Counted from the stretch's first letter, positions 35,372-46,125 are shown. The stretch: 64,000 nt of DNA from Enterobacter dykesii (GCF_008364625.2 NZ_CP126604.1:4216001-4280000), one strand, 5' to 3'. A program made the numbers and translations. Notes: generated from the sequence alone by a model not told the origin.

Positions 35372-36568
35372 TCACTTGTCTTCTGCCAGCGCCTGAGCAC
35401 ATGCCCAGGCACTTGCCCATGCCCACTGGAAGTTGTAGCCGCCGAGCCAGCCGGTCACGTCCATCACTTCGCCAATAAAGTAGAGCCCCGGCACGTTACG
35501 CGCTTCCATGGTGCGGGACGAGAGCTCATTCGTGTCGACCCCGCCCAGCGTAACCTCTGCCGTACGGTAGCCTTCGGTGCCGTTTGGCTGAACGCGCCAG
35601 TTTGTCAGCGTCTCTACCAGCGTCTCCTGCTCGCGGCTGTTCAGCTGCTTGAGAGACACATCCGGGATCTGCCCCAGCGCCTGCAAACATTCCACCAGAC
35701 GTTTTGGCAGCTGCATTGCCAGGGTGTTTTTCAGGCTTTGATTCGGGTGCGCGGTACGCTGCTCGTTAAGGAACGCGTCGAGATCGCAATCGGGGAGCAG
35801 ATTCACCGTGACAAACTCCCCCGGCTGCCAGTAGCTGGAGATTTGCAGTACCGCCGGGCCGGAAAGACCGCGATGGGTAAAGAGCAGATTTTCGCGGAAC
35901 ACCGTCCCGTCTTCGGCGGTAATGACCGAGGGAACAGACACGCCGGACAGTGTCTGAAGCTGTTCGAGAAGCGGTTTATGCAGCGTAAACGGCACCAGCC
36001 CGGCGCGCGTGGGCAAAACTTTCAGGCCAAACTGTTCGGCAATCTTATAGCCGAACGGGGAGGCGCCCAGCCCCGGCATCGACAGACCGCCGCTGGCGAT
36101 CACCAGGCTGTCAGCGCTGACGGTTTCACCGTTCAGCTGCAGCGTATAGCCCTGGTCGTCGCGGGCGACCTCCAGCACTTCCGTTCGCAGGCGCATGACG
36201 ACGCCGCCCTTCTCGCACTCGGCCACCAGCATATCGACAATCTGCTGTGCGGAGTCGTCGCAGAACAGCTGTCCCAGCGTCTTTTCATGCCACGCGATGC
36301 CGTGCTTGCCCACGAGATCGATAAAATCCCATTGGGTGTAGCGCGCCAGCGCAGATTTACAAAAATGACGGTTTTGGCTCAAATAGGCCGCGGGTTCAAC
36401 ATACAGATTAGTAAAGTTGCAGCGTCCGCCGCCGGACATCAGGATCTTACGGCCGGGCTTTTTACCGTTATCCAGCAGCAGCACGCGACGACCCGCCTGT
36501 CCGGCCATTGCCGCACAAAACATACCCGCCGCACCGGCGCCAATTACCACGGCATCAAACCTTTCCAC
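35372..36568 (-). CDS. yhiN: YhiN, FAD-dependent oxidoreductase (BaiN/RdsA family)
   Basis: The product has 398 residues, close to E. coli YhiN (400). The FAD-binding start VERFDAVVIGAGAAGMFCA is followed by GKKPGRKILMSGGGRCNFTN and the C-terminal FIGEVMDVTGWLGGYNFQWA. The start is GTG 36568, with AGAGGG seven bases before it; a longer reading into upstream DNA is not supported by the family. The physiological substrate is unknown. It is divergent from pitA, as in E. coli. Confidence 0.92.
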   Translation of the reverse strand: MERFDAVVIGAGAAGMFCAAMAGQAGRRVLLLDNGKKPGRKILMSGGGRCNFTNLYVEPAAYLSQNRHFCKSALARYTQWDFIDLVGKHGIAWHEKTLGQLFCDDSAQQIVDMLVAECEKGGVVMRLRTEVLEVARDDQGYTLQLNGETVSADSLVIASGGLSMPGLGASPFGYKIAEQFGLKVLPTRAGLVPFTLHKPLLEQLQTLSGVSVPSVITAEDGTVFRENLLFTHRGLSGPAVLQISSYWQPGEFVTVNLLPDCDLDAFLNEQRTAHPNQSLKNTLAMQLPKRLVECLQALGQIPDVSLKQLNSREQETLVETLTNWRVQPNGTEGYRTAEVTLGGVDTNELSSRTMEARNVPGLYFIGEVMDVTGWLGGYNFQWAWASAWACAQALAEDK

Positions 36569-36796
36569 GTCAAAACCCTCTTTGTTAACTGCCGCGGATT
36601 GTAAAGTTTCCTCTGTGGTCACACCAGCGTAAAAAGATATTACAAAGGCATTCCATTGAAATTTAAAGAATATCCTTTATGAGGCATTTCTCAAATCAGG
36701 TGGTATGTCAAAAAAAGTCTATATTTCACTTTGCCCGCCGCGCATTTGTCCTGGATAATGCGCCGCGTTCATGTCCTCAAAATGGCGTAACGTCCT

Positions 36797-38296
36797 ATGC
36801 TACATTTGTTTGCCGGCCTGGATTTACATACCGGGCTTTTATTATTGCTTGCTCTGGTTTTTGTACTGTTTTACGAAGCGATCAACGGCTTCCACGACAC
36901 TGCAAACGCAGTAGCGACGGTTATCTACACTCGCGCAATGCGATCGCAGCTTGCGGTTGTTATGGCGGCGGTATTTAACTTCTTTGGTGTCCTCCTGGGC
37001 GGGCTGAGCGTTGCGTATGCCATTGTGCATATGCTGCCAACGGATCTGCTGCTTAACGTTAGTTCTGGCCATGGCCTCGCTATGGTGTTCTCAATGCTGC
37101 TTGCTGCAATTATCTGGAACCTCGGTACCTGGTATTTTGGCCTGCCTGCATCCAGTTCTCACACCCTCATCGGCGCGATTATCGGTATCGGGTTAACCAA
37201 CGCCCTTATGACCGGAACATCGGTTGTTGATGCGCTGAACCTGCCTAAAGTATTGGGCATTTTCGGCTCTCTGATCATCTCCCCTATCGTGGGCCTGGTA
37301 GTCGCGGGTGGATTGATTTTTATCCTGCGTCGCTACTGGAGCAACACGAAAAAACGTGCGCGTATCCACCTGACGCCAGCAGAGCGTGAGAAGAAAGACG
37401 GCAAGAAAAAGCCGCCGTTCTGGACGCGTATCGCCCTGATCATTTCCGCTATCGGCGTGGCCTTCTCTCACGGCGCGAACGACGGGCAGAAAGGCATTGG
37501 TCTGGTGATGCTGGTTCTGATCGGCGTCGCACCGGCAGGCTTCGTGGTGAACATGAACGCCTCGGGTTACGAAATCACCCGTACCCGCGATGCGGTCAAC
37601 AACGTTGAAACCTATTTCCAGCAGCATCCCGATCTGCTGAAAAAAGCGACCGGCGTTGATCAGTTGATCCCTTCTCCGGAAGCCGGTGCAACCACCGCGC
37701 CTGGCGAATTCCACTGCCATCCGGCAAACGCGATTAACGCGCTGGAACGTGCGAAAGGCATGCTGGGCGATATCGAAAGCTACGACAAACTGGCTGTAGA
37801 ACAGCGTGGTCAGCTGCGTCGTATCATGCTCTGTATCTCTGACGTGACCGATAAAGTCGCGAAGCTGCCAGAGGTGAATGGTGACGACAAACGTCTGCTG
37901 AAGAAACTGAAAAGCGATATGCTCAACACCATTGAGTACGCGCCAATCTGGATCATCATGGCCGTCGCGCTGGCACTGGGTATCGGTACGATGATTGGCT
38001 GGCGTCGTGTGGCGACCACCATCGGCGAGAAGATCGGTAAGAAAGGCATGACCTATGCTCAGGGTATGTCCGCGCAGATGACGGCGGCGGTTTCTATCGG
38101 TCTGGCGAGCTACACCGGTATGCCGGTATCCACCACCCACGTACTCTCCTCGTCCGTGGCAGGTACCATGATTGTTGACGGCGGCGGTCTGCAGCGCAAA
38201 ACCGTGACCAACATTCTGATGGCCTGGGTATTCACCCTTCCGGCCTCTATCCTGCTGTCTGGCGGTTTGTACTGGATTTCGCTGAAGCTGATTTAA
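36797..38296 (+). CDS. pitA: PitA, low-affinity phosphate/metal-phosphate symporter
   Basis: The product has 499 residues, the E. coli PitA length. It takes up phosphate as a neutral metal-phosphate complex with protons. The two inverted PiT repeats show [11 protein letters not shown] and [13 protein letters not shown] as signature motifs, and a large hydrophilic loop lies between about residues 190 and 370. The N-terminus [19 protein letters not shown] is identical to that of E. coli. A strong terminator follows. Confidence 0.96.
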   Translation: MLHLFAGLDLHTGLLLLLALVFVLFYEAINGFHDTANAVATVIYTRAMRSQLAVVMAAVFNFFGVLLGGLSVAYAIVHMLPTDLLLNVSSGHGLAMVFSMLLAAIIWNLGTWYFGLPASSSHTLIGAIIGIGLTNALMTGTSVVDALNLPKVLGIFGSLIISPIVGLVVAGGLIFILRRYWSNTKKRARIHLTPAEREKKDGKKKPPFWTRIALIISAIGVAFSHGANDGQKGIGLVMLVLIGVAPAGFVVNMNASGYEITRTRDAVNNVETYFQQHPDLLKKATGVDQLIPSPEAGATTAPGEFHCHPANAINALERAKGMLGDIESYDKLAVEQRGQLRRIMLCISDVTDKVAKLPEVNGDDKRLLKKLKSDMLNTIEYAPIWIIMAVALALGIGTMIGWRRVATTIGEKIGKKGMTYAQGMSAQMTAAVSIGLASYTGMPVSTTHVLSSSVAGTMIVDGGGLQRKTVTNILMAWVFTLPASILLSGGLYWISLKLI

Positions 38297-38316
38297 TCGG
38301 TTGAAGACGACAAAAA

Positions 38317-38347
38317 AGCGGGTCAGTAAACTGACCCGCTTTTTTTA
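38317..38347 (+). terminator. Rho-independent terminator of pitA
   Basis: AGCGGGTCAG (38317-38326), loop TAAA, CTGACCCGCT (38331-38340), then seven T residues. It has a perfect 10-bp stem and is flanked by A6 on the left, so it works on either strand in principle. Confidence 0.93.
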
Positions 38348-38482
38348 TGGCTGTTGTTTTTACTAAACCCATTGCTGTAATCAGGACAATCTGAACACTA
38401 TCTGTTCAGATTTTTACTACACAAATAACTATTATCCTCGCGAATGTTCTCAGTCCAAACAACACCCATGACGGAATAGACT

Positions 38483-38890
38483 ATGCCATTCAAAACGGCT
38501 ACTAAATGGATTCACTCCCTTGTGACGCTTTCGCTTCTGATTCTGGTCATTGGATTTGTATGGCTAAACCATCAGCCTAATCAGCGAAACAACGATGAAC
38601 TTCAGCGCGTTTATAAATTATCGGACAGCGTCTGGCTCTATATGACCGTTAACAAACAGGGTGGCGCAACCGTACCACCAATCTACCGTTACTATCTCTC
38701 GGGGGCGCTTGCAGGGAAAGACACTGATATTATCCATCAGCTTGCGATGAAGTATCCGGTAATCGAAGGTACAGGCACGATAACTTCGGCCAGTATTGAT
38801 ACAAACGGAGAAGTCAAAATCACCTATAGCGGGAAAGTTATTTCGATTGAGAGCAATATCTCCGATCTCCGGTTCTCGGTTAAGCCGTGA
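38483..38890 (+). CDS. Unknown protein with one N-terminal membrane helix
   Basis: The product has 135 residues and I do not recognise it. One hydrophobic helix (about residues 12-29, LVTLSLLILVIGFVWLNH) anchors a soluble domain of about 105 residues, probably periplasmic. The C-terminal part alternates polar and hydrophobic residues (beta-rich: ASIDTNGEVKITYSGKVISIESN). GGAA lies just before the ATG. It sits between pitA and uspB, where K-12 has no gene, and its base composition is more AT-rich than its neighbours, suggesting acquisition. Confidence 0.65.
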   Translation: MPFKTATKWIHSLVTLSLLILVIGFVWLNHQPNQRNNDELQRVYKLSDSVWLYMTVNKQGGATVPPIYRYYLSGALAGKDTDIIHQLAMKYPVIEGTGTITSASIDTNGEVKITYSGKVISIESNISDLRFSVKP

Positions 38891-38933
38891 GCCAGAGGAA
38901 AGAAGGCGGGGCTGACCCCGCCTGCTGTGGCGC

Positions 38934-39269
38934 TCAGTGCCAAATCATCAATGCAATCATACTGACCACGACCAGCCCGCACAGGGCGCTGGTCAAAATG
39001 AACTGACGACGCAGGCGCTCGCAGCGACGAATAAACTCTTCATCGTGATGATCGCGGTAGCGCTGGTAGTAGATGTACCCCACCAGACGCATCTGCTTGC
39101 TGGGCTGTCCATGCGAGGTGAAGAACCCTCCACCGTCCACATACTGATAAAGCAACGGATCGCAACCACGAAGTACCACTAACAGCGCACGTAACGATGA
39201 GAAGTAGCGCGCCATATTCACTATGCAAACCACGCATAACGCCCAAAACAATGCGACGGTGCTAATCAT
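38934..39269 (-). CDS. uspB: Universal stress protein B
   Basis: The product has 111 residues, identical in length to E. coli UspB. Two membrane helices occur at the ends ([19 protein letters not shown] and [20 protein letters not shown]) around a charged middle with [23 protein letters not shown] 39269 has GGAGGA directly upstream. It lies divergent to uspA. In E. coli it is a sigma-S dependent gene needed for ethanol tolerance in stationary phase. Confidence 0.93.
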   Translation of the reverse strand: MISTVALFWALCVVCIVNMARYFSSLRALLVVLRGCDPLLYQYVDGGGFFTSHGQPSKQMRLVGYIYYQRYRDHHDEEFIRRCERLRRQFILTSALCGLVVVSMIALMIWH

Positions 39270-39552
39270 ACATCCTCCCCGGCGTCCGCCCACGAAGCAA
39301 GGCTCCTGAGCTACCGCACCCCAATGCCCTGACAGACAGTTCAGTGAAAGAATGACCAGAAGTCGATCCGGTTCGCGTTTTAATATCCGAACGGCTCATT
39401 TAATAGTGTAGGAGATCCGTTAATTTTTTTGCCACAAGGTTAATCGTTATCAACACCAAAGCTTGAAAAATATGTTTAACTGGGCCGTAATGAAAGTATC
39501 AGACGACGGCATTCTCACTTAGTCATCGATAACTTAAGGAAGGAGTAACACT

Positions 39553-39990
39553 ATGGCTTACAAACACATTCTCATCGCGGTTGACCTCTCTCCGGAGAGC
39601 AAAGTGCTGGTTGATAAAGCGGTATCCATGGCACGTCCCTACAATGCGAAAGTTTCGCTGATTCACGTTGACGTGAATTACTCCGACCTCTACACCGGTC
39701 TGATCGACGTGAATCTTGGCGATATGCAGAAACGCATTTCCGAAGAGACTCACCATGCCCTGAGCGAACTCTCCACCAACGCGGGCTATCCGATTACCGA
39801 AACCCTGAGCGGCAGCGGCGACCTGGGCCAGGTGCTGGTTGATGCGATCAAGAAATACGATATGGACCTGGTGGTTTGCGGTCACCATCAGGACTTCTGG
39901 AGCAAGCTGATGTCTTCAGCGCGCCAGCTGATTAACACCGTTCACGTGGATATGCTGATTGTTCCACTGCGTGACGAAGAAGACGAGTAA
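39553..39990 (+). CDS. uspA: Universal stress protein A
   Basis: The product has 145 residues (144 in E. coli), a small cytoplasmic alpha/beta protein made under growth arrest. It begins [20 protein letters not shown], followed by [20 protein letters not shown]. As in UspA proper the ATP-binding G-2x-G-9x-G motif is not conserved. AAGGAGTAACACT precedes the ATG. The 283-base gap to uspB holds the divergent promoters. A dtpB gene, which follows uspA in K-12, is absent here. Confidence 0.95.
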   Translation: MAYKHILIAVDLSPESKVLVDKAVSMARPYNAKVSLIHVDVNYSDLYTGLIDVNLGDMQKRISEETHHALSELSTNAGYPITETLSGSGDLGQVLVDAIKKYDMDLVVCGHHQDFWSKLMSSARQLINTVHVDMLIVPLRDEEDE

Positions 39991-40002
39991 GTGCGTTAAA
40001 CG

Positions 40003-40036
40003 CCCCTCACCCTAACCCTCTCCCAAAGGCAGAGGG
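40003..40036. repeat. Dispersed palindromic repeat, divergent copy
   Basis: CCCCTCACCCTAACCCTCTC, then CCAAAGGCAGAGGGGA. It shares the CCCTCAC and CCTCTCCC blocks of the repeats at 29561 and 54066, but the hairpin is decayed. It lies 13 bases after the uspA stop. Confidence 0.55.
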
Positions 40037-40050
40037 GATAGTTCGAGGAA

Positions 40051-40089
40051 GTAGGCCGGGTAAGGCGAAGTCGCCACCCGGCTTTTTTT
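40051..40089. repeat. REP-like palindrome, also a bidirectional terminator
   Basis: GTAGGCCGGGTAAGGCGAAG and TCGCCACCCGGC form a long imperfect hairpin (outer arms GCCGGG 40055 and CCCGGC 40077), followed by T7. The sequence resembles enterobacterial REP units. It touches the rsmJ stop and lies between convergent uspA and rsmJ. Confidence 0.75.
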
Positions 40090-40840
40090 ATTCCGGCGTA
40101 CCCGGATAAATATCAAACCGGTGCCCTTTCGTGACCACTGCGTTAGCGGTCGCAACGTCCGCCAGCGGCGGCGCATAGTCCGGGCGCTTTACCACCACCC
40201 GCTTCGTGGCCAGCTGACGAGCCGGCTCCAGCAGGCCATCGGCATCCAAATCCGGCCCCACCAGCGACTGAAACACCCGCATCTCTTTCTTCACCAGCGC
40301 GCTTTTCTGCTTATGCGGGAACATCGGGTCGAGATAGACCACCTGCGGGCGCGGGGTGATATCCGTCAATGCCGTCAGGCTGGAGGCGTGGATCAGCTGC
40401 AATCTTTCCTGTAACCACGGGCCGATTTCCGGGTCCGCATAGCCTCGCGCCAGCCCGTCGTCGAGCAGCGCAGCGACAACCGGATTACGCTCCAGCATCC
40501 GCACGCGACAGCCGACTGACGCCAGCACAAACGCATCGCGCCCCAGCCCCGCCGTGGCATCGACCACGTCCGGGAGGTAGCTCCCTTTGATGCCGACCGC
40601 CTTGGCCACCGCTTCGCCGCGACCGCCGCCGAACTTGCGCCGGTGCGCCATCGCGCCGCCGACAAAGTCGACGAAAATCCCGCCGAGCTTCGGTTCGTCG
40701 CGCTTACGCAACTCCAGATGTTCCGGCGTCATCACCAGCGCCATCAGGTTTTCGTCATCATGCTCCAGCCCCCAGCGGGCGGCCAGAACAGATAAGGCGC
40801 CGTCTCCGGCGCCTGTTTCATCTACTAAGCAGATCTTCAC
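40088..40840 (-). CDS. rsmJ: 16S rRNA (guanine1516-N2)-methyltransferase
   Basis: The product has 250 residues, the same as E. coli RsmJ. It methylates G1516 of 16S rRNA. SAM binding is at [17 protein letters not shown] and the catalytic-loop region is around [19 protein letters not shown]. The start is GTG 40840 ([10 protein letters not shown]), matching the E. coli N-terminus; the longer reading upstream overlaps prlC and is rejected. It ends seven bases after prlC starts its own stop region, so both are likely co-transcribed. Confidence 0.94.
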   Translation of the reverse strand: MKICLVDETGAGDGALSVLAARWGLEHDDENLMALVMTPEHLELRKRDEPKLGGIFVDFVGGAMAHRRKFGGGRGEAVAKAVGIKGSYLPDVVDATAGLGRDAFVLASVGCRVRMLERNPVVAALLDDGLARGYADPEIGPWLQERLQLIHASSLTALTDITPRPQVVYLDPMFPHKQKSALVKKEMRVFQSLVGPDLDADGLLEPARQLATKRVVVKRPDYAPPLADVATANAVVTKGHRFDIYPGTPE

Positions 40841-40847
40841 GTAACAA

Positions 40848-42890
40848 TCAGCCTTTGATCCCGTAATGCTCAAGCATCGCGTCCAGCTGCGGCTCGCGGC
40901 CGCGGAAGCGTTTGAACAGCACCATTGGCTCTTCAGACCCGCCTCGGGTCAGAATGTTATCGAGGAACGACTGGCCGGTTTCGCGGTTGAAGATCCCCTC
41001 TTCTTCGAAGCGAGAGAAGGCATCCGCGGCCAGCACGTCGGCCCACAGGTAGCTGTAGTAGCCCGCCGCGTAGCCGCCAGCGAAGATGTGGCTGAACGCG
41101 TGCGGGAAGCGGCCCCAGGTTGGCCCAGGAATAACGGCAACCTGCTTTTTAATCTCGGCCAGGGTCTCAAGGATTTTCGCGCCCTGCTCCGGGCTAAACT
41201 CGGCGTGCAGGCGGAAATCGAACAGGCCGAACTCCAGCTGGCGCAGGATGAACATCGCCGCCTGGTAGTTTTTCGCCGCCAGCATTTTATCCAGCAGCTC
41301 TTTCGGCAGCGGTTCGCCGGTCTCGTAGTGACCGGAGATAAACGCCAGCGCGTCCGGCTCCCAGCACCAGTTTTCCATAAACTGGCTCGGCAGCTCGACC
41401 GCATCCCACGGCACGCCGCTGATGCCTGCCACGCCTGCGGTTTCGATGCGGGTCAGCATATGGTGCAGACCATGACCGAACTCGTGGAACAGGGTAATCA
41501 CTTCGTCGTGGGTGAACAGCGCCGGCTTGCCGCTTACCGGACGGTTGAAGTTACAGGTCAGGTAGGCGACCGGCTTCTGCAGAGAGCCGTCGGCTTTACG
41601 CATCTGGCCCACGCAGTCGTCCATCCACGCCCCGCCGCGCTTGTTCTCACGCGCGTAGAGATCGAGATAGAAGCTGCCGCGCAGCTCATTTTTCTCGTCA
41701 TACAGCTCGAAGAAGCGCACGTCCGGATGCCAGACGTCGATATCGGTACGCTCTTTGGCGGTGATGCCGTAGATGCGCTTCACCACTTCAAACAGGCCGT
41801 TAACGGCTTTGTTTTCCGGGAAGTACGGGCGCAGCTGCTCGTCGCTGATGCTGTAGAGGTGCTGCTTCTGTTTTTCGCTGTAGTACGCGATATCCCACGG
41901 CTGCAGCTCGTCCACGCCGAACTCCGCTTTCGCGAAGGCGCGCAGCTGGGCCAGCTCTTTCTCACCCTGAGGACGGGCGCGTTTCGCGAGATCCGTCAGG
42001 AAGTCGAGCACCTGCTGCGGGTTTTCCGCCATTTTGGTGGCGAGAGATTTGTCGGCGTAGTTTTCAAAGCCCAGCAGCTGCGCCAGCTCGTGACGCAGAG
42101 CGAGGATTTCCGCCATGACAGGGCTGTTGTCCCACTTACCGGCATTCGGCCCCTGATCGGAGGCGCGGGTGCTGTACGCGCGGTACATCTCTTCGCGCAG
42201 GGCCTGGTTGTCGCAGTAGGTCATCACCGGCAGATAGCTCGGGATATCCAGCGTCAACAGGAAGCCTTCCTGCTCTTTCGCTTCAGCCTGGGCTTTTGCC
42301 GCCGCCAGCGCGCTTTCCGGCATACCGGCCAGCTCAGCTTCGTCGGTAATCAGCTTCGTCCAGCCCATGGTGGCGTCGAGCACGTTGTTGCTGTACTGGT
42401 TGCCCAGCTCGGACAGACGCGCGGCGATTTCACCGTAGCGGGTCTGCTTCTCTTTTGGCAGGCCAATCCCGGACAGCTCAAAATCACGCAGGGCGTTATC
42501 GACCGATTTTTTCTGCGCCGTGCTCAGTTCGGCATAGTGGTCGCCGTCGCGCAGGTCGCGGTAGGCTTTGTACAGCCCTTCGTGCTGACCGACCCAGGTG
42601 CTGTACTCAGAGAGCAGCGGCAGCGTCTGTTCGTAGGCTTCGCGCAGTTCCGGGCTGTTTTTTACCGAGTTCAGGTGGCTTACCGGGGAGAAGATACGCC
42701 CCAGCACGTCGTCCACTTCGGCCAGCGGCTGACACAGATTTTCCCAGGTGTACGGCGCGCCCTGCGCTACCACGCTTTCTACCGCCGCGCGGCAGTTGTC
42801 CAGCGATTGCGTAACGGCTGGAACCACATGCTCAGGGAGGATTTTAGAAAACGGCGGCAACGAAAAAGGCGTCAGTAATGGATTGGTCAT
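40848..42890 (-). CDS. prlC: Oligopeptidase A
   Basis: The product has 680 residues, exactly E. coli size. It is an M3 zinc metallopeptidase that degrades signal peptides and other oligopeptides in the cytoplasm. The HEXXH zinc site is [13 protein letters not shown], with the third ligand Glu about 25 residues later. ATG 42890 gives [20 protein letters not shown]. It precedes rsmJ by seven bases, the same operon as in E. coli. A 670-residue open frame antisense to it is a mirror of codon bias, not a gene. Confidence 0.95.
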   Translation of the reverse strand: MTNPLLTPFSLPPFSKILPEHVVPAVTQSLDNCRAAVESVVAQGAPYTWENLCQPLAEVDDVLGRIFSPVSHLNSVKNSPELREAYEQTLPLLSEYSTWVGQHEGLYKAYRDLRDGDHYAELSTAQKKSVDNALRDFELSGIGLPKEKQTRYGEIAARLSELGNQYSNNVLDATMGWTKLITDEAELAGMPESALAAAKAQAEAKEQEGFLLTLDIPSYLPVMTYCDNQALREEMYRAYSTRASDQGPNAGKWDNSPVMAEILALRHELAQLLGFENYADKSLATKMAENPQQVLDFLTDLAKRARPQGEKELAQLRAFAKAEFGVDELQPWDIAYYSEKQKQHLYSISDEQLRPYFPENKAVNGLFEVVKRIYGITAKERTDIDVWHPDVRFFELYDEKNELRGSFYLDLYARENKRGGAWMDDCVGQMRKADGSLQKPVAYLTCNFNRPVSGKPALFTHDEVITLFHEFGHGLHHMLTRIETAGVAGISGVPWDAVELPSQFMENWCWEPDALAFISGHYETGEPLPKELLDKMLAAKNYQAAMFILRQLEFGLFDFRLHAEFSPEQGAKILETLAEIKKQVAVIPGPTWGRFPHAFSHIFAGGYAAGYYSYLWADVLAADAFSRFEEEGIFNRETGQSFLDNILTRGGSEEPMVLFKRFRGREPQLDAMLEHYGIKG

Positions 42891-43048
42891 AAACGCTGTC
42901 CTGTTGAAATAGGTGAATGAAGCGCGCATCCGGCGCTGTGCATATGAGATCTAGAATGGGGTTAAGTGTAGAGGATTTCAATGCCGGACGTTGCGCTTTC
43001 GCGGCCGTGGAAACTTTTCTGTATACTGTGGCGATACGGTCTATTTTT

Positions 43049-43078
43049 GCCCGATGGCGCTACGCTTATCGGGCCTAC
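43049..43078. repeat. REP-like palindrome upstream of rlmJ
   Basis: GCCCGATGGCGCTACGCTTA followed by TCGGGCCTAC, with arms GCCCGATGGCG and CTTATCGGGC. It matches the enterobacterial REP pattern (GCCGGATGGCG...TTATCCGGCCTAC). It lies in the leader between divergent prlC and rlmJ. Confidence 0.75.
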
Positions 43079-43104
43079 GTTTACTACCTGGAACACATTC
43101 ATCC

Positions 43105-43947
43105 ATGCTCAGTTATCGCCACAGCTTTCACGCAGGCAACCACGCCGACGTCCTTAAACACACCGTTCAGAGCCTGATCATTGAATCGCTCAAAGAGAAA
43201 GAGAAGCCGTTTCTCTATCTGGACACGCACGCGGGCGCGGGCCGTTATCAGCTGAGCGGCGAGCATGCCGAGCGTACCGGTGAATATCTGGAAGGGATTG
43301 CCCGCATCTGGCAGCAGGACGACCTGCCTGCCGAGCTGGAGCCTTACATCGGCGTGGTGAACCACTTCAACCGCAACGGCCAGCTGCGCTACTACCCTGG
43401 CTCACCGCTGATTGCCCGCCAGCTGCTGCGCGAGCAGGACAGCATTCAGCTGACCGAGCTGCACCCGAGCGATTTCCCGCTGCTGCGTTCTGAATTCCAG
43501 AAAGACAGCCGCGCCCGCGTGGAAAAAGCCGACGGTTACCAGCAGCTGAAGGCCAAGCTGCCGCCGGTTTCTCGTCGCGGCCTGGTGCTGATCGACCCGC
43601 CGTACGAAATCAAAACCGACTATCAGGCGGTGGTAACCGGCATCCACGAAGGCTACAAACGCTTCGCCACCGGGACATACGCCCTGTGGTATCCGGTGGT
43701 GCTGCGCGCGCAGATCAAACGCATGATCAAAGACCTGGAAGCGACCGGCATCCGCAAAATCCTGCAGATCGAGCTGGCGGTACGACCTGACAGCGATCAG
43801 CGCGGCATGACCGCCTCCGGGATGATTGTGATCAACCCGCCGTGGAAGCTCGAAGCGCAGATGAACAGCGTGCTGCCGTGGCTGCATAAAACGCTGGTGC
43901 CCGCGGGGACAGGCCACGCCACCGTCAGTTGGATCGTGCCGGAGTAA
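43105..43947 (+). CDS. rlmJ: 23S rRNA (adenine2030-N6)-methyltransferase
   Basis: The product has 280 residues, as in E. coli. The start MLSYRHSFHAGNHADVLKH at 43105 fits the family; an earlier in-frame ATG at 42991 lies in the REP-containing leader and is rejected. DTHAGAGRY binds SAM and LIDPPYE is the catalytic DPPY motif of N6-adenine methyltransferases. It is followed by gor, as in K-12. Confidence 0.95.
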   Translation: MLSYRHSFHAGNHADVLKHTVQSLIIESLKEKEKPFLYLDTHAGAGRYQLSGEHAERTGEYLEGIARIWQQDDLPAELEPYIGVVNHFNRNGQLRYYPGSPLIARQLLREQDSIQLTELHPSDFPLLRSEFQKDSRARVEKADGYQQLKAKLPPVSRRGLVLIDPPYEIKTDYQAVVTGIHEGYKRFATGTYALWYPVVLRAQIKRMIKDLEATGIRKILQIELAVRPDSDQRGMTASGMIVINPPWKLEAQMNSVLPWLHKTLVPAGTGHATVSWIVPE

Positions 43948-44018
43948 TCGCAGTCATCGGTGGAAACTATTGATTTCAGGTATACAATCGCGGCAATTCA
44001 CGATTAAGGACAAAAGCA

Positions 44019-45371
44019 ATGACTAAGCATTATGACTACATCGCAATCGGCGGCGGCAGCGGCGGCATCGCCTCCATCAACCGTGCGGCCATGTACGGCC
44101 AGAAGTGCGCGCTGATTGAAGCCAAAGCGCTGGGCGGCACCTGCGTGAACGTGGGTTGTGTACCGAAGAAAGTGATGTGGCATGCGGCGCAGATCCGTGA
44201 AGCTATCCATATGTATGGCCCGGACTACGGCTTTGACACCACCATCAACCGCTTCGACTGGGACAAACTGATCGCCAGCCGTACCGCCTACATCGACCGT
44301 ATTCACACCTCGTACGACAACGTTCTGGGTAAAAATAACGTCGATGTTATCCACGGTTTCGCCCGCTTTGTGGACGAAAAAACGATCGAAGTGAACGGCG
44401 AGACGATCACCGCCGATCACATCCTGATCGCCACCGGCGGTCGTCCGAGCCACCCGAACATCCCGGGCGTGGAATACGGCATCGACTCCGACGGTTTCTT
44501 CGAGCTGCCTGCCCTGCCAAAACGCGTTGCCGTTGTTGGCGCGGGCTATATCGCGGTGGAACTGGCCGGCGTGATTAACGGCCTGGGCGCGGAAGCCCAC
44601 CTGTTCGTACGTAAACACGCGCCGCTGCGCAGCTTTGACCCGCTGATTGTCGATACGCTGGTTGAAGTGATGAACACCGAAGGCCCGACCCTGCACACCA
44701 ACGCCGTGCCAAAAGCGGTCGTGAAAAACGCGGACGGTAGCCTGACGCTTGAGCTGGAAGATGGCCGCAGCCAGACCGTCGATTGCCTGATCTGGGCGAT
44801 TGGCCGTGAACCTGCGAACGATAACTTCAACCTGGGCGTGACTGGCGTGAAAACCGACGAAAAAGGCTATATCGTCGTCGATAAATTCCAGAACACCAGC
44901 GTTCCAGGCATTTATGCGGTTGGCGACAACACCGGCGCGGTTGAGCTGACGCCGGTCGCCGTTGCGGCGGGCCGTCGTCTCTCCGAGCGCCTGTTCAACA
45001 ACAAGCCGGACGAGCATCTGGACTACAGCAACATTCCGACCGTGGTCTTCAGCCACCCGCCAATCGGCACCGTCGGCTTAACCGAGCCGCAGGCGCGCGA
45101 GCAGTATGGCGACGACCAGGTGAAAGTGTATAAATCGGCGTTTACCGCGATGTACACCGCCGTCACCTCGCACCGTCAGCCGTGCCGCATGAAGCTGGTC
45201 TGCGTGGGCCCGGAAGAGAAGATTGTCGGCATCCACGGCATCGGCTTCGGCATGGACGAGATCCTGCAGGGCTTCGCCGTGGCGCTGAAGATGGGCGCAA
45301 CCAAGAAAGACTTCGACAACACGGTGGCCATCCACCCGACGGCCGCGGAAGAGTTTGTGACCATGCGTTAA
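44019..45371 (+). CDS. gor: Glutathione reductase
   Basis: The product has 450 residues, exactly E. coli Gor. It reduces oxidised glutathione with NADPH. FAD motif [16 protein letters not shown]; redox-active pair Cys42/Cys47 in [18 protein letters not shown] motif [13 protein letters not shown]; active-site His in IHPTAAEE at the C-terminal dimer interface. A terminator follows 35 bases after the stop. It is the last conserved gene before the fimbrial insertion. Confidence 0.96.
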   Translation: MTKHYDYIAIGGGSGGIASINRAAMYGQKCALIEAKALGGTCVNVGCVPKKVMWHAAQIREAIHMYGPDYGFDTTINRFDWDKLIASRTAYIDRIHTSYDNVLGKNNVDVIHGFARFVDEKTIEVNGETITADHILIATGGRPSHPNIPGVEYGIDSDGFFELPALPKRVAVVGAGYIAVELAGVINGLGAEAHLFVRKHAPLRSFDPLIVDTLVEVMNTEGPTLHTNAVPKAVVKNADGSLTLELEDGRSQTVDCLIWAIGREPANDNFNLGVTGVKTDEKGYIVVDKFQNTSVPGIYAVGDNTGAVELTPVAVAAGRRLSERLFNNKPDEHLDYSNIPTVVFSHPPIGTVGLTEPQAREQYGDDQVKVYKSAFTAMYTAVTSHRQPCRMKLVCVGPEEKIVGIHGIGFGMDEILQGFAVALKMGATKKDFDNTVAIHPTAAEEFVTMR

Positions 45372-45405
45372 TACGGGAAACGTATCTATACACGTTTTTG
45401 CTCTG

Positions 45406-45438
45406 GAAATCTGGCTGAAAGGCCAGATTTCTCTTTTT
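45406..45438 (+). terminator. Rho-independent terminator of gor
   Basis: GAAATCTGGC (45406-45415), loop TGAAAG, GCCAGATTTC (45422-45431), then CTCTTTTT. A perfect 10-bp stem with a T-run. Confidence 0.92.
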
Positions 45439-45646
45439 AAGAACGTAATGAAAGTCCGTTTGTAGGGTAGAGATATACCCGGCTTACAATTCATGGCTTG
45501 CTGAACATGTATTCTTCATCGGCCTAAAAATCGTCAAACTCCCTAATTCTAAAACACCGATATCCTGAAGGGGTCAAATAATGCGCAATCATCTCGCCTC
45601 CAATAAATACCCGGTTAATATGACGTCTTGTTGACTGAATTGCCCT

Positions 45647-45832
45647 CTATTCTATTATTATGCCTGGAATTATCTCTAAAAGATTGCCTTTGAGAATACG
45701 GTATTCAGGTTTAACCGCCGTTCCGTACTCTATTACTTCAGATTCGAAATCATGTCTGGAACGATGGGCAAAAATTACTGTTTTGCCTGTCTCCACGCCT
45801 ATTCCAAATTGGTAGGCTGCCGTTGTCAGCAA
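45647..45832 (-). pseudogene. Possible remnant of an unidentified gene
   Basis: A 61-codon frame (MLTTAAYQFGIGVETGKTVI to IIPGIIIE) reads like real protein, with mixed charge and a closing beta-rich segment, but is short, has no clear ribosome site, and lies in an AT-rich 750-base gap (45372-46125) otherwise without genes. It could be the C-terminal end of a decayed accessory gene or a genuine small protein. I do not recognise its family. Confidence 0.3.
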
Positions 45833-46125
45833 TGAATTTGAAGTTATTGCATAGTCATCCTTATGCTTCTTTCACATGGTTCTCAGATAAGCAGGCGTAT
45901 GATAGTTAAGATTTTGTATTCTCGTGACTACCATACTCGTCGAGGTCTGAAGCAAGCATGCATTAGAAAATCCACCGGCAGCAGTGCTCGCAATGATCGT
46001 TTTTAGGTGAGAGATATATCCTGCCCTGGAGACGGAAGATATAGGCTTCTCTTAATCAATAACAGCAAATGTATCAGTTACTAATAGCATTACAAAGTTG
46101 CATTTTATTCATAACGACATTCTTA
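45833..46125. other. AT-rich gene-free spacer 3' of the fimbrial operon
   Basis: No reading frame of credible length and no strong terminator hairpin were found here. It joins gor to the end of the fimbrial operon and probably represents decayed border DNA of an insertion. The fimbrial operon's own terminator was not identified. Confidence 0.5.

Noticed and set aside
35369-36604. 411-codon open frame antisense to yhiN
   Set aside because: Same reason: yhiN is well conserved, and the antisense product shows no motif.
40866-42878. 670-codon open frame on the plus strand, antisense to prlC
   Set aside because: prlC matches oligopeptidase A over its full length. The antisense frame is Arg/Gln/His-rich low-information sequence, as expected from mirrored codon bias.
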